NCBI GenBank assembly: GCA_037501455.1
Contig: CM074858.1
Location: 46,063,001 to 46,127,000 of the forward strand
Length of the DNA stretch: 64,000 bases
Direction: 5' to 3'
From: Lantana camara
Taxonomy: Eukaryota; Streptophyta; Magnoliopsida; Lamiales; Verbenaceae
This document shows, one piece after another, positions 48,682-59,445 of the stretch (the first letter of the stretch is position 1; each line of letters starts with the position of its first letter). The notes beneath the pieces were generated by a model that saw only the letters and a list, made by a program, of their open reading frames with translations, made no database searches and was not told the origin of the DNA. A program made the translations under genes and the position numbers.

Positions 48682-48699
48682 TGGCGCCGTTGTCAGGGA
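48682..48699 (+). other. primer binding site, tRNA-Asp type
   Basis: TGGCGCCGTTGTCAGGGA, one of the known Athila-type sites with two or three changes from the usual TGGCGCCGTTGCCGGGGA. Confidence 0.88.
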
Positions 48700-48832
48700 A
48701 GGCGTTTTAAGTCAATATTACTCAATTGTTTCGATCTAGTGCTTTAGACTATTACTTTACTTTGTGTTTATTATCCTTGTTACTGTGGAATTGGACTGAG
48801 GAATTCTTTTTCTTTGTATAGGTTTATAGTGC

Positions 48833-49612
48833 ATGCGAAGATCACAAGATCCCGACTTAGTTCCATACGATCCGAAAATTGAGAGAACACTGAGTGCTAT
48901 TAGGAGAAGAAATAAGAAGGAGAAGAAACCGATTGCTTTACCGATGGCTGAAGCAGACCCACCACCACCACCAGCTATATGAGATTTTAACGTACCGCAA
49001 GCTGTAGCAATTCAGCCTGCAACTCATCCACCGATTGCAGCAAACAATTTTGAGATTAAACCAGCTATCATAAATTTGTTGCAGAATAATCCTTTTTCAA
49101 GACTATCTTTGGAGGATCCAACTTCACATTTGGAGTATTTTTTGGAAGTTTGTGATACCTTCAAAATTCATAATGTCACTACTGATGCAATCCGAGTTAG
49201 GTTTTTTCCCTTTTCACTTAGGGATCGAGCTAAAGCATGGCTGAGTACTGTCCCAAATGAATCTTTTCAGACTTGGGCAGCATTGTCTCAGGCCTTCCTA
49301 GCAAAGTTCTTTCCACTGAGCAAAACTACGAAGTACAGGAACGATATCCAAGGTTTCAGGCAGTTGGATGGAGAGTCTTTCTATGAAGCTTGGGAAAGAT
49401 TTAAGGATTTGCAGAAGAAGTGTCCACATCACGGAATTCCCGGAAGGTTATTGATTCAGACTTTTTACAATGGGATGTCCCTTACCTTTAGAGGAGCGAT
49501 GGATGCCGCAGCTGGCGGAGCATTCTTAGCCAAATCTGAAGCAGTTGCTATTGAGTTATTGGATAACATGTCACAGAACGATGTTTTTGTGCATGAAAGG
49601 AGCCAAATCTGA
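48833..49612 (+). pseudogene. Athila-like gag, broken
   Basis: The ATG at 48833 opens a frame starting MRRSQDPDLVPYDPKIERTL, typical of Athila gag openings. It has a run of prolines and then an in-frame TGA at 48980. The same frame continues to 49612 with the gag core: NPFSRLSLEDPTSHLEYFLE, LRDRAKAWLSTVP, FLAKFFPLSKTTKYRNDI and FNG/FYNGM-type sequence. Gag is the structural protein that forms the particle around element RNA. The end is damaged by a 34-bp direct repeat (49528-49561 and 49601-49634), after which frame and similarity are lost. No pol follows. Confidence 0.88.
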
Positions 49613-49935
49613 AGCAGTTGCTATTGAGTTATTGAGGAGAATAAATCATTGATATGAATTGTTAAAGGTAATTATGTGTTTATTTGAAAATGATGCAATG
49701 TGATTTGATTGAATATTATGAGTTAATTTCAGTGGATTGACGTGATTGAGCACCATTAGTTGTGTGTTTGTGTTTTATATAAGTTTTGGGCTGAGTCTTG
49801 AGTAACGGGTGTTACACCATTGCTAGTAATTTTTTGGTAAAGCCCGTTAATGAGATCAGACGTACCAGTTACTAAATGTAACGGGCGTTACACCTTTGCT
49901 TTAATTTTGATGGTAACGCCCGTTAATGGACACAG
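49613..49935 (+). mobile_element. Athila-related remnant with palindromes
   Basis: There is no coding similarity. Positions 49802-49927 carry units related to those of the Athila LTR: GTAACGGGTGTTAC (49802-49815), TGTAACGGGCGTTACA (49877-49892) and GGTAACGCCCGTTAAT (49912-49927). It may be part of another Athila-family LTR. It is cut at 49936 by the Tekay-like LTR. Confidence 0.5.
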
Positions 49936-50896
49936 TGTAACGCCCAGGTTCCGGATGAACAGGTAAGCACGCCACGTATGAGTTTGTGAGCGTAGGATTT
50001 ATTTAATTCTTTAATTTTACCTTATTCTTACATGACATTACATATTTTTATAAAACTCATGATACATTATTTACGTGAATTATATGAAATCACATCATTG
50101 GAAAATTATTTCATGTCATGAAAAAATATTTATTACGTGAAATAATTACCGGGAATGATTCAATTACGAAATGGTCCCTACTTGATCATTTTTCTAACTT
50201 TAGGGACTTAATTGCATAAACTTTCAAGGATTTAATTGATTATTTTTCAAAACTATATATCCTCAATTGCATGGCTTGAACTCTTGGAGGGTTAAATGGC
50301 AAATTGAACATTTCACACAAATAAAAAAGATGAATTACGTGATATAGCTTCCTCAAGCTTCTTTGATCCTTTTTCAACCAAAAATTTACCCAACATATTT
50401 GCTCCTTTCATTCTCGGTTCATTCAAGCAAAAAGGGAGAAGAGATTTGTATTCCTTTTCATCAAGAATTTCAAGAAATATCTCAAGATTTGAAGCATAAT
50501 CATCATCATCTTCTTCCTTCTTCATTTCTTTAACCTCCAAGGTGGATATGTGGTTTAATTCATGATTCTTGATCAATTATGTGTAAGTTAGGGTTTGAGA
50601 ATTATGGCATAAATGAGTTATTTGTGAATTGAAGCATGAATATGTGATTATGGCATGATTTGTTCCTTGAATTCTTGAGAAATTTGAGCTTGAATGATCA
50701 AGAGATGCATGAACATGAAACTTGGAAATTTGATGATATTTCATGATTTGTGTGTTTAAGTGATATATTATCATATCTCGAACTTGTATGCCTGCATATT
50801 ACCAGAAATTATTGGTTTTATTGATCAAACTTGGAACTTTGTGGCTTGATATGTTGTTACCGTAGCTACTGCTCTGTTTTCTCAGTTGCGAAAACG

Positions 50897-51122
50897 GGGA
50901 ACGACCCTTCCCGCCTCAAGGCCTTTTGGGAACGGTGGTTCCCATGCTTCAGATTTAAAATAGGCGGCCGAACCTAGGAACGGCCGTTCCCATTTTGGCC
51001 TACGTGCCGGAAGGACCGTTCCCATCAAAGGCGCATTTTATTTTAAAAAGTTGCTGGCACGTTTTAAAGGGGTACGGGAACGGCCCTTCCCATTTTCAAA
51101 GGGAAGCCGGAACGGCCGTTCC
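50897..51122. repeat. palindrome array, GGGAACGGCCGTTCCC type
   Basis: GGGAACGACCCTTCCC (50897-50912), GGGAACGGTGGTTCCC (50928-50943), GGAACGGCCGTTCC (50977-50990), a decayed unit near 51009, GGGAACGGCCCTTCCC (51076-51091) and GGAACGGCCGTTCC (51109-51122). Confidence 0.88.
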
Positions 51123-51412
51123 CATACCGTCTGGCAGAGCAAAAGCTACTGCATAAATATTGATTTTTGAGGTTTTGATCCAATGCATTCTTTGATCCCA
51201 AATTGCTAGTATATGATTGAATACATGTCAAAACAAGATATTTTCATGCTACATTTCATATTGCTCGTCATCTCGTTGCATTTTCGCCTTTCGTCATATT
51301 TGGTCCATTTTGAGTCATGTCTCACGTATACACGTCGTGTTTGCACAGGTCACGAGGTCGTGGACGAGGAACAGGCTCCCTAGAGCATATCCTTGTTGTA
51401 TTTTGTAACAAA

Positions 51413-52153
51413 GGTGAGGTTTTGTTCTAGGTACTTAGAACCTTACAACCTTTATGTGACATTTTCGGCCAAAACTATTATATCTATAAACGTTTTCAAA
51501 CTATAAACATTTTCAAGCAAGCAAGCCACGATTGTTCATGATTTTAAGCATGTTTTGGCGAGTTCATGATTGCACTTGGGCCCAAGGGTTATTTCTTGAG
51601 CCAACCGGGAAAGCAAGGGCTGACGGGTAACTCTTGAACTATCCTCACCTCATTGGGATCACCCCCGAAGCCACTAGGAGATTGGTGGTGGAAGGAGTTC
51701 CGTGCGTGGGAGTCATGTTCCCGACATACACCACGTCGTGGATAGTTGGGCCTTGCAAACCCACTATCACCCGGAGGAAGAAGGAGACTGGGGACGGATC
51801 CGGCACCACGGATTGTCCTCGGGTTATTGCATGTTTTAATCATGATTATGTCTAATTATGCACTAAACAAAATGTATGATCACGTATTGAATTAATCATG
51901 CAAGCGTATTGTTCACGATTGGTGTAACGGTTGGAGAATTGCCCTACTCACCAGGTCACATGTTTTACAAAATGATCAAGTTAACATGTTAAATTGGATA
52001 GTTGTAGTCTCGGGCAAAGAACAAGTTATTCTTGAACTTTATATTTATTTCATTTCAAATTTTCACCCGAGGCTATAACTTGCATGTGACGTGTGATATA
52101 TATATTTATTGCCCCTCACTCAGTCTTCGGTAGACTGATACTCCACTTTTCAG
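51413..52153 (+). other. predicted intron-like module, Tekay-like 5' LTR
   Basis: AAG|GTGAGG (GTGAGG at 51413-51418), hairpin TCAGTCT/AGACTGA at 52120-52138 holding CTGAT, a pyrimidine run and TTTTCAG ending at 52153. Confidence 0.42.
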
Positions 52154-52173
52154 GTACTTTTGGTCGTGGTCGT

Positions 52174-52451
52174 GCTAGGCGGGAGTTGAGTCAGGTCTTG
52201 CATTTCACCGAGTCTAGCATTGTACCTTTCATGTGTAGCACTTTTAATATATCATGCTATGATCATTGTTATTACATTTTGGATACATGGACATGTATAA
52301 CATATAAGAGATGATAATATATTGATAGTTAATATCGGTACCTACTATGTATCTACTTTGGTAAATATGGTACCTATACGTATTAATTGATATGCTTCCG
52401 CTTATAATTTCATGCCTTGGTTTGTGTATGTTGGGGAGTGTCCCGCCTAGC
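52174..52451 (+). other. long-range inverted pair GCTAGGCGGGA / TCCCGCCTAGC
   Basis: The arms at 52174-52184 and 52441-52451 are complementary over 11 bp. The second arm is about 130 bases before the primer site, as in element X. Confidence 0.65.
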
Positions 52452-52581
52452 TCGTTATTTTCTGGATTGTCACCAGTTCGCTATATGTTCGGTTTATGTA
52501 CGGATTGTCCATTTCGTATGTGGATCGGGCTATAGTGCGGGCGATGTAGTGCCTTGGGGGTTAGGTTGCTACATCTACAGG

Positions 52582-52594
52582 TGGTATCAGAGCC
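52582..52594 (+). other. primer binding site of the Tekay-like element
   Basis: TGGTATCAGAGCC, complementary to initiator tRNA-Met, 8 bases after the LTR. Confidence 0.93.
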
Positions 52595-52951
52595 CGGTTG
52601 CAAAACCGCGGTTCTCGAGTCGTGTCAAGTGAGTCTAGGTCGCACGGCATAGGATTACTTGTTACTTGGGAGTTTGCATTTAAGTGAATTACATGATTTG
52701 CTTGAATTCTTGATATTACTTGAGCTACTTGATTTCTTTAAGGGTGTGCTTTATTGATATTATGGAATTATTTGCACATATTTGCATTTGTTAATCAAAC
52801 CATGCATGTGTAGTGATTCGATTTCAGGATCGATTGTGACAAACATCACCGTGACCGATCCCCGAGACCTCGGTATCATCGCCATCACCGCCATCATCGT
52901 CGTGAGAGGTCACCCACTCCTCCACCTCCTCAGGCTCAGCCCCAGGATTTC

Positions 52952-53902
52952 ATGAACGCCGTGGTAGGGCTAATTGATCAGAGACTTCAGGAAAGGGTTC
53001 CTCCAGCACCACAAGCACCTGTAGCACCCCAGGAGAACTCCATTTCAGCTATATTGCTCGAGTTTCAGAATCAGCGTCCCCCGAAGTTCTATAAGGGCGA
53101 TGATATTCAAGCTGAAATGTGGTTGAAAGAAGTTGAAAGAATCTGGCAGCTCATTCCTTGTGATTCTCAAGAGAGGGCTCGCTGCACCCTTACTTTGATT
53201 CAGGGCGAGGCTTACTCCTGGTGGGAAAGCACTCAGATAGTCTTGGAGGTCGCCGGGACAGCTATCACATGGGAGGTCTTTGTACGGGAGTTCAGAAACA
53301 AGTTCATTCCTCCCGCTTCCCGTACCCGCAGGTTGAGAGAGTTCACAGAATTGAAGCAAGGAGGGAGATCTGTTGGCTAGTACATTGCCGAGTTCGAGAG
53401 ACTATCTCGCTATGCACCCAACATAGCGAATGATGACATTCACAAGGCGATGCAGTTCGTACACGGACTCGGGCCAGATATTCAGGATGCTTTGAAAGCG
53501 GCTAACACGAGCACCTGGGCCAAAACTACCACCAAAGCTTTGAAGGTCGAGGAGTCAGACAATGCCAGGAAGCTTATTCCCCGTACTGGACAGGCTTCAG
53601 GTTCAAGATCGGGACAGGGGTTGAGTTCAGGAAAGAGGCCTATGGTTTATTCAGCACCTCCAGCATCGAAGGAACCCGGGAAGAAGTTTAAAGCTACAAG
53701 ACCACCTCAGAAGGCTCCACGAGCTCCAGCACCATCACAGCCATCTCAGAGACCGGGTTGCAGATTTTGTGGACTCCCTACAAATACTTATGATAATTGC
53801 AGGCGACGGTTGGGTTTGTGTTTGATCTGTGGGGGTGACGAGCATCGGGTTGATGGTTGTCCGGATCATCAGGATCCCCACCTGCAGGTCAGAGGACACT
53901 AG
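52952..53902 (+). pseudogene. gag: Tekay-like gag, interrupted by one stop
   Basis: Gag forms the virus-like particle and binds element RNA. The chosen ATG at 52952 is the first in this frame; the upstream stretch to about 52817 is open, rich in Arg and His, and lacks an ATG. The gag core spans about residues 30-165: QRPPKFYKGDDIQAEMWLKE, QGEAYSWWES and WEVFVREFRNKF. An in-frame TAG at 53378-53380 splits it, and the same frame continues with YIAEFERLSRYAP. The C-terminal part is basic and proline-rich and ends in a zinc knuckle, CLICGGDEHRVDGC (C-X2-C-X4-H-X4-C, 53819-53860), preceded by a second Cys cluster. A frameshift near 53880 separates it from pol. Confidence 0.92.
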
Positions 53903-55429
53903 TGAGAGCTCGGGCTTACGCATTAGCTGGAGAGGAACAGGATCCTGAGATCGACCCTGCTGTAGTTGTCGAAGGTACTATATGCATCCATGGCACGAAC
54001 ATCCATACATTATTTGATCCAGGAGCTACACACTCCTTTGTTGCGCAATCTATTGCTATTACATTATCTTTGCCTGTTATGTGCTCTTCTCTGCCTTATT
54101 TAGTTTGTTCTCCTTTCGGTAGTAGACAAGAGACGGATCAGGTTTACAGGGATGTTCCGGTGATGATTGAGGATCGAGAGTTCTTGACAGATTTCATTGT
54201 AATACCGATGGAAAGATACGGGTCCATTTTGGACTTGGATTGGTTGTACAAGCACTGTGCTACAATAGATTACTGGACCAATAGAGTACAGTTGGGTACA
54301 GAGGTTACTACGGGTTGGACCTCGAAGACAGTACCTCTACTTTCCTTCTCAGAGGCTCAGAAATTGGTTAAAGATAGGGCTACAGGGTTCATTGCCTACA
54401 TTCTGAATAAGCCCAAGGATCAGGTGAAATTTGAAGACACGGAAGTGGTAAAGGAATTTCCTGAAGTTTTCCCAGAGAAATTGGATTCTTTGCCTCCCGA
54501 GCGAGAGATCGAGTTCGTGATTGATCTTTATCCGAATGCAGAGCCGTATTCGAAAACTCCTTATCGGACGGCTCCAGCCAAATTGAAAGAGTTAAAGGTT
54601 CAGCTCGAGGCATTATTGGAAGTTGGGTACATCAGGCCGAGTTCTTCAGTTTGTAAAGAAAAAGGACGGGACTTTGAGGATGTGCATCGATTACCGGGAG
54701 TTGAACCGGATGACTATTAAGAACAAGTATCCCCTTCCACACATCGAGGAATTATTTGACATACTTCAGGGTTCCAGGGTTTACTCGAAATTGGATTTGA
54801 GACAGGTGTACTACCAGCTGCGAATCCGAGCAGAGGATATTCCAAAGACGGGATTCAATACTCGGTACGGGTATTACGAGTTCATGGTTATGTCGTTTAG
54901 GTTAACTAATGCCCCTGCAGCTTTCATAGATATGATGCATCGGATTTTCAGGCCTTTCCTCGACAAGTTTGTGGTAATTTTCATCGATGACATTTTGGTA
55001 TTCTCCAAATCTGCCGAGGATCATGCAAGGCATCTCAAGCTAGTTCTACAGATTTTGAAAGAGCATCAGTTGTTTGCTAAGTTCAGTAAATGTGAATTTT
55101 GGATTGATCGAGTTGCTTTCTTGGGACACGTGATTTCAGGCCAGGGTTTGGAAGTTGATCCCTCGAAAATTGAGGCAGTGCTTAAATGGGAGAAACTAAA
55201 GAATGCCTCGGAAGTTAGGAGCTTCTTGGGATTGGTCGGATATTATAGAAGGTTCGTTCAGGATTTCTCTAAGATCGCCGCACCGTTGACCCGATTGACG
55301 AAGAAGGATGTCAAGTTTGTCTGGGATGAAAAGTGTGATCAAAGTTTCAACTTTTTCAACGAAAAGTTGGTATCAGCTCCGGTGTTAGCACTTCCCGAGG
55401 GTTCAGAGGAGTATGCCGTGTACACAGAT
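53857..55429 (+). pseudogene. pol: Tekay-like pol: protease, RT and start of RNase H, truncated
   Basis: The protease motif LFDPGATHSFV has its aspartate codon at 54016-54018. RT begins near 54500 (LPPEREIEFVIDLYPNAEP). A frameshift near 54645 moves the rest to another frame, where [38 protein letters not shown] and the catalytic F-I-D-D (54980-54991) are intact. The thumb and an RNase H start (about 55360-55429) follow and end at YTD, where an antisense LTR inserted at 55430. Integrase, chromodomain and 3' LTR are missing from the window. The RT sequence type supports a Tekay/Del chromovirus. Confidence 0.93.
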
Positions 55430-55852
55430 TGTAGCACCCCAATACGTAAGGATGCCACACCCCCGCACTATAGGTCGATCCACATACGAAACAGGTAATC
55501 CGTACACGAACCTACCTATAGCGAACGGGTGACAATGCAAATAAAATGACAAGCTAAGCGGAGCTAAATTTATACATGTGATAGAATAAAGCAGAAGCAT
55601 ACTTTATTTACTATCAAATATAACTATTAAAACATGCTATAACATTGATCATTCGTTAAATAACTCGTATACTAGTTCACATATCAATATATTATCATCT
55701 CCTAAATTACATAACAAGTAACATTAACAATAATTCCTTTGAAAGAATAAATAAATACATGCACCGTGCGGGACTCGGATGCAAAGGCTTGACTCAACTC
55801 GTTTCCCGCCTAGCGTGTACCTACAATAACACTGCACATGTATCAGTTCATG

Positions 55853-56036
55853 AATAACTCCATCACTCCAATAACTCCATCACTCCAATAACCCCTTCAC
55901 TCCAATAACTCCATCACTCCAATAACCCCTTCACTCCATCACTCCAACAACCCCATCACTCCAATAAACTCAATCACTCCAATAAACCCCATCACTCCAA
56001 TTAACTCCATCACTCCAATTAGCTACATCACTCTAA
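55853..56036. repeat. minisatellite of 16-17 bp units
   Basis: About eleven copies of AATAACTCCATCACTCC with small changes such as CCCCTTC for CTCCATC. It sits where related LTRs have the TCAGTCT hairpin and acceptor-like site, which are not visible here. Confidence 0.85.
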
Positions 56037-56519
56037 TAACGGGAAGGTTCCGAGCCTTCACCATTCACGGTAACACGATAACACAATACACGTATTGCTT
56101 TGCAAGATCACGACATTAACCCGATAATCACGGTACGCGCATTGCTTTGCACGACTATGACATTAATCAAGCTACACGCATTGCTTTGCATGGGCCTGAT
56201 TTGCTTGCTGACAGGTGACACGACGTTTCATGAATGCGTGAATATGCTCATTGATCCCAATCTCTGCCCTGGAGAACATCTTGGAAGGAAACAGAAACAT
56301 TGTGCACTCATGGAACAATAACTCATTAGTGCTACCAATTATAAGGCACGGCATGATCAGATAACGAATTGGCATGCATTCATGAATGTAACATGATATA
56401 ACTTTATTATTGCATGATATTTGTCACATAATAGCATGTTGGGATCAATTAAGGATAAAGGAATGAAATTGGAATTTCATATTTTTATGCAGAAACTTAC
56501 TACCTTCTTCAGGGGCCTA

Positions 56520-56721
56520 GGAACGGTCGTTCCGGGTTTTAGTACAAAATGGGAACGGCCGTTCCCAGCTCCCCGACACTGTGTCCCGAATATGGGAATG
56601 GTCGTTCCGGCTTATAAGCCGAAACGGGAAGGGTCATTCCCATCCTCGCTGCCAAGCACATTATTCAAAATATGGGAATGGCCGTTCCCCAACTACAAAG
56701 GGAACGGGAAGGGCCGTTCCC
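56520..56721. repeat. palindrome array, GGGAACGGCCGTTCCC type
   Basis: GGAACGGTCGTTCC (56520-56533), a perfect GGGAACGGCCGTTCCC (56551-56566), GGGAATGGTCGTTCC (56594-56608), GGGAAGGGTCATTCCC (56626-56641), GGGAATGGCCGTTCCC (56674-56689) and GGGAAGGGCCGTTCCC (56706-56721). This is the richest array of this type in the window. Confidence 0.88.
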
Positions 56722-57334
56722 GTTACACAGAAGATGCAAAAACAGAGCAGGAAACAGGGGAACTCACGAACCATCACCAAATCTCATTAAAACTCATATA
56801 ATTCAACTCTATATGTTATAATTTATGAAAGGAAATACATATGCATGCTTAAAGTATAATAAAACCAATATAATTACTGTAGCACCCCGAGCGAGGAGCA
56901 CCACATCCCCCGTACCATAGCCCGACACGTGTGACGAAATGGGAGCTCCGGTCACGCACCAAGCTATGGCGAACTGGTGACAAATAAAACACACCTAAGC
57001 TAGGCGGTCTAGACCCTGAAACAGAGTGCCCAATAAATCGAAAACTAGAAGCGGAAGCACAGGATCAACATACACACATGAAAGGCCATGGGCCGGTAGA
57101 AATTAAAGCATACGCGCCACATTCAAACTTGGGCACACAAGCCAACTTTTGGGACATAAGGTAAGGCCTAGCAAGGGCAATTCTAATCATATACATATCA
57201 GATTTGAATCAAATTACAAACTTATACATAACCTCAAAATGAAAAGGCGAAAGTAATGAAGATGCAGAATGTAAAGACTCGACCCGAACGACTCAAAAGA
57301 AGAACGCCGCCTAGCACGAACCCAAACTTAGCAC

Positions 57335-58494
57335 CTGCAACTGAGGGGGGAAAGAGAGGGGTCAGTCTACAACTCGACTGAGTGAGGGGGGCTAGCGCAC
57401 ACCCAACACGTATCTAGATATAGAGCAAAGCATGTATTAAACAAAAGACTATGAACCGAGAATAGGGTTTTACATACCAAAGCCATTTTCCAAAAGTACT
57501 CATACTTATTCATATATTCGTATATTCTTAAGTTTGAAAACTCGTAAGGATTCATAGATTCAAGTACACATATGGATTCATATTAAAAACTCATAGGGAT
57601 TCATATTGTAACTCATAAGGATTCTTATATTCAGATCGATTCATAACATAGCGTAGAAATCTCATATTGAAAACAAACTCTCCTATCCCGTTTCATAATC
57701 AACGTAACAAAAGAATTCAAATACCCGGTGAGTACGGGTCTCCAACCTTACTCATTAATCAAAAGACTCAAAAGATTCATAAACAAGCATAAACTCATAA
57801 ATTCATAAGATTCATAAATTCAAAGATTCATATTCCCGTATTCCAACCTTCTCCGTAAGTCTGCACGGGGGTTACGGGCCCACATCGTGCAACTCAATAT
57901 ACGTGGGGTCGCGAACCCACAACGTACCTTCTCCGGCCTCAGCCGAAGGCTCAAAGCACCACGCCTTCTCCATCTCCCTCAGAGTCGCGCATAGGTACTT
58001 CAAAGGAGCATGTCCACAGGGGTGATAACCGGCGACCCCAACAGCCGCACCGGGTCTCCCTTACCCACACCTCCGGGGCCCAGGGATTCATAAGATTCAA
58101 AAGGATTTATATGACTCGTAAAGAACATACCTAACTCGCGAAACCTAGAAACATACGATTCATACATAAGAAACATAACATAAGAAACATACCTTACCGT
58201 GCAACTCGGCATATGCTATACACGTACCTCTCCGTGTCTTCCAAATTCATAAGATGCTAAAGGAGATACATAGTTCACTTGACACCACACGGTTTGGAGC
58301 ATAGTCTCGTTGCAAAACCATTTTAAGCTTATATATGCCCATACGTATAATTCCAGAAGAATTCATATGAAATCGAATAACAAGATTCATAACATATCAT
58401 AAGACACATATTTAATATACACATAGTACATATATTCGCATATCACATTAAGGCCATTGGTCGCTTATCTAAAATAAAAGATCCTAACCCTCAC
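57335..58494 (-). other. predicted intron-like module, - strand LTR
   Basis: On the - strand, AAG|GTGAGG (forward CCTCAC at 58489-58494) is followed 1.16 kb downstream by TCAGTC/GACTGA (57362-57381), a pyrimidine run and TTGCAG (forward CTG at 57335-57337). Confidence 0.4.
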
Positions 58495-59326
58495 CTTACA
58501 CCGACGTGGCCAAGAAAGAGACAAATGATTCACCCCGGAATCTAATCGAATCACGAAACACCACCGCGGGTGCACCTGGACAAACTGAAGACAATATGCA
58601 AAACTTAGACTTGAGGACGAACCATATAGACGCACGCATATGCTTAGTCACGTAAGAGATGCAAATACTTAGTCAAAAACTCATACACGTATCAAATTCA
58701 TACAAGAAGTGCAAAAACACGCATATCATAGCTTAGCAAAATCATAATATGCATTAAAGCATGTTCATGTGCACAATTAATGCATAATGAAGCATCTAAA
58801 AACATAACAAGGCACATAAGCGATTCGTGCAAACAACTCACATTACTTAAGAAACATAAAATGCATAAAAAGAGCCAAACGCATATACATAAACATGCTA
58901 AAACAAGTTAGGAATAAGTTCGGAGGTGGAAAGATACGAGAAAAACGGAATAAGAACACAAAAAGGGGGTTCCGAGTGAAATTGGGCCAAAGCTGACAGA
59001 TTTCCGAAACGGACAAGCTGTACGAAAACAAGAATATCTTGAGATTCAGGAAGGGAATTGAGTTTTGTTTCTTGGAAATGAAACTATACACATAGATCTT
59101 TAAAATGGTAGGTGGCTCGAATCATGGTTCAAAGCGGGGCGAAAATGACGAAGGTGTGAAGTTGAACGAATGCAGAATCTCGGCGAAGTCGCGACACCAA
59201 ATTAAAACGATTATAACTCACAATCTATAACGAAGTTTGGGGTGATTCCAATTTGAGATTGTTCTAGACTCAATAAGGTTGAACATATCCAAAAATCATC
59301 TCAATCAGAGGTCATATTAGGGGCTA

Positions 59327-59445
59327 CCCGGCCGGGGAAAAACAAGGCAGAAATCTACCCGGCCGGGGAAAACAGTGCAGAAACTTTCTGCACTAAATCT
59401 ACCCGCCCGGGTACTTTTAACACACAAAACTACCCGCCCGGGTAG
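59327..59445. repeat. palindrome array, TACCCGSSCGGGTA type
   Basis: CCCGGCCGGG at 59327-59336 and 59358-59367, TACCCGCCCGGGTA at 59400-59413 and CTACCCGCCCGGGTAG at 59430-59445. Between them AGTGCAGAA (59374-59382) pairs with TTCTGCACT (59386-59394). These match the type in the solo LTR at 40122-40241. Confidence 0.82.

Larger units (their letters stand above)
49936..52573 (+). mobile_element. Tekay-like 5' LTR (2638 bp)
   Basis: It starts TGTAACGCCC, ends GTTGCTACA, and the tRNA-Met primer site and gag follow. CACAG at 49931-49935 would be the left target duplication. It holds a palindrome array (50897-51122), an intron-like module (51413-52153) and 11-bp inverted arms (52174-52184 and 52441-52451). 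It is related to the X family LTR, sharing the 16-mer GGGAACGACCCTTCCC, so it may represent the kind of autonomous partner X needs. Confidence 0.93.
55430..56877 (-). mobile_element. X-family LTR fragment, antisense
   Basis: The + strand starts TGTAGCACCCC, and the reverse complement matches the right part of the X LTR (for example ATAGTGCGGGGGTGTGGCAT). It inserted into the pol RNase H region; CAGAT at 55425-55429 would be the target duplication. It is cut at 56877 by the next insertion, at a point equivalent to about 36400 in X. It contains a minisatellite (55853-56036) and a palindrome array (56520-56721). Arms GCTAAGCGGA (near 55551) and TCCCGCCTAGC (near 55805) still pair if one G-U type pair is allowed. 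Confidence 0.88.
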
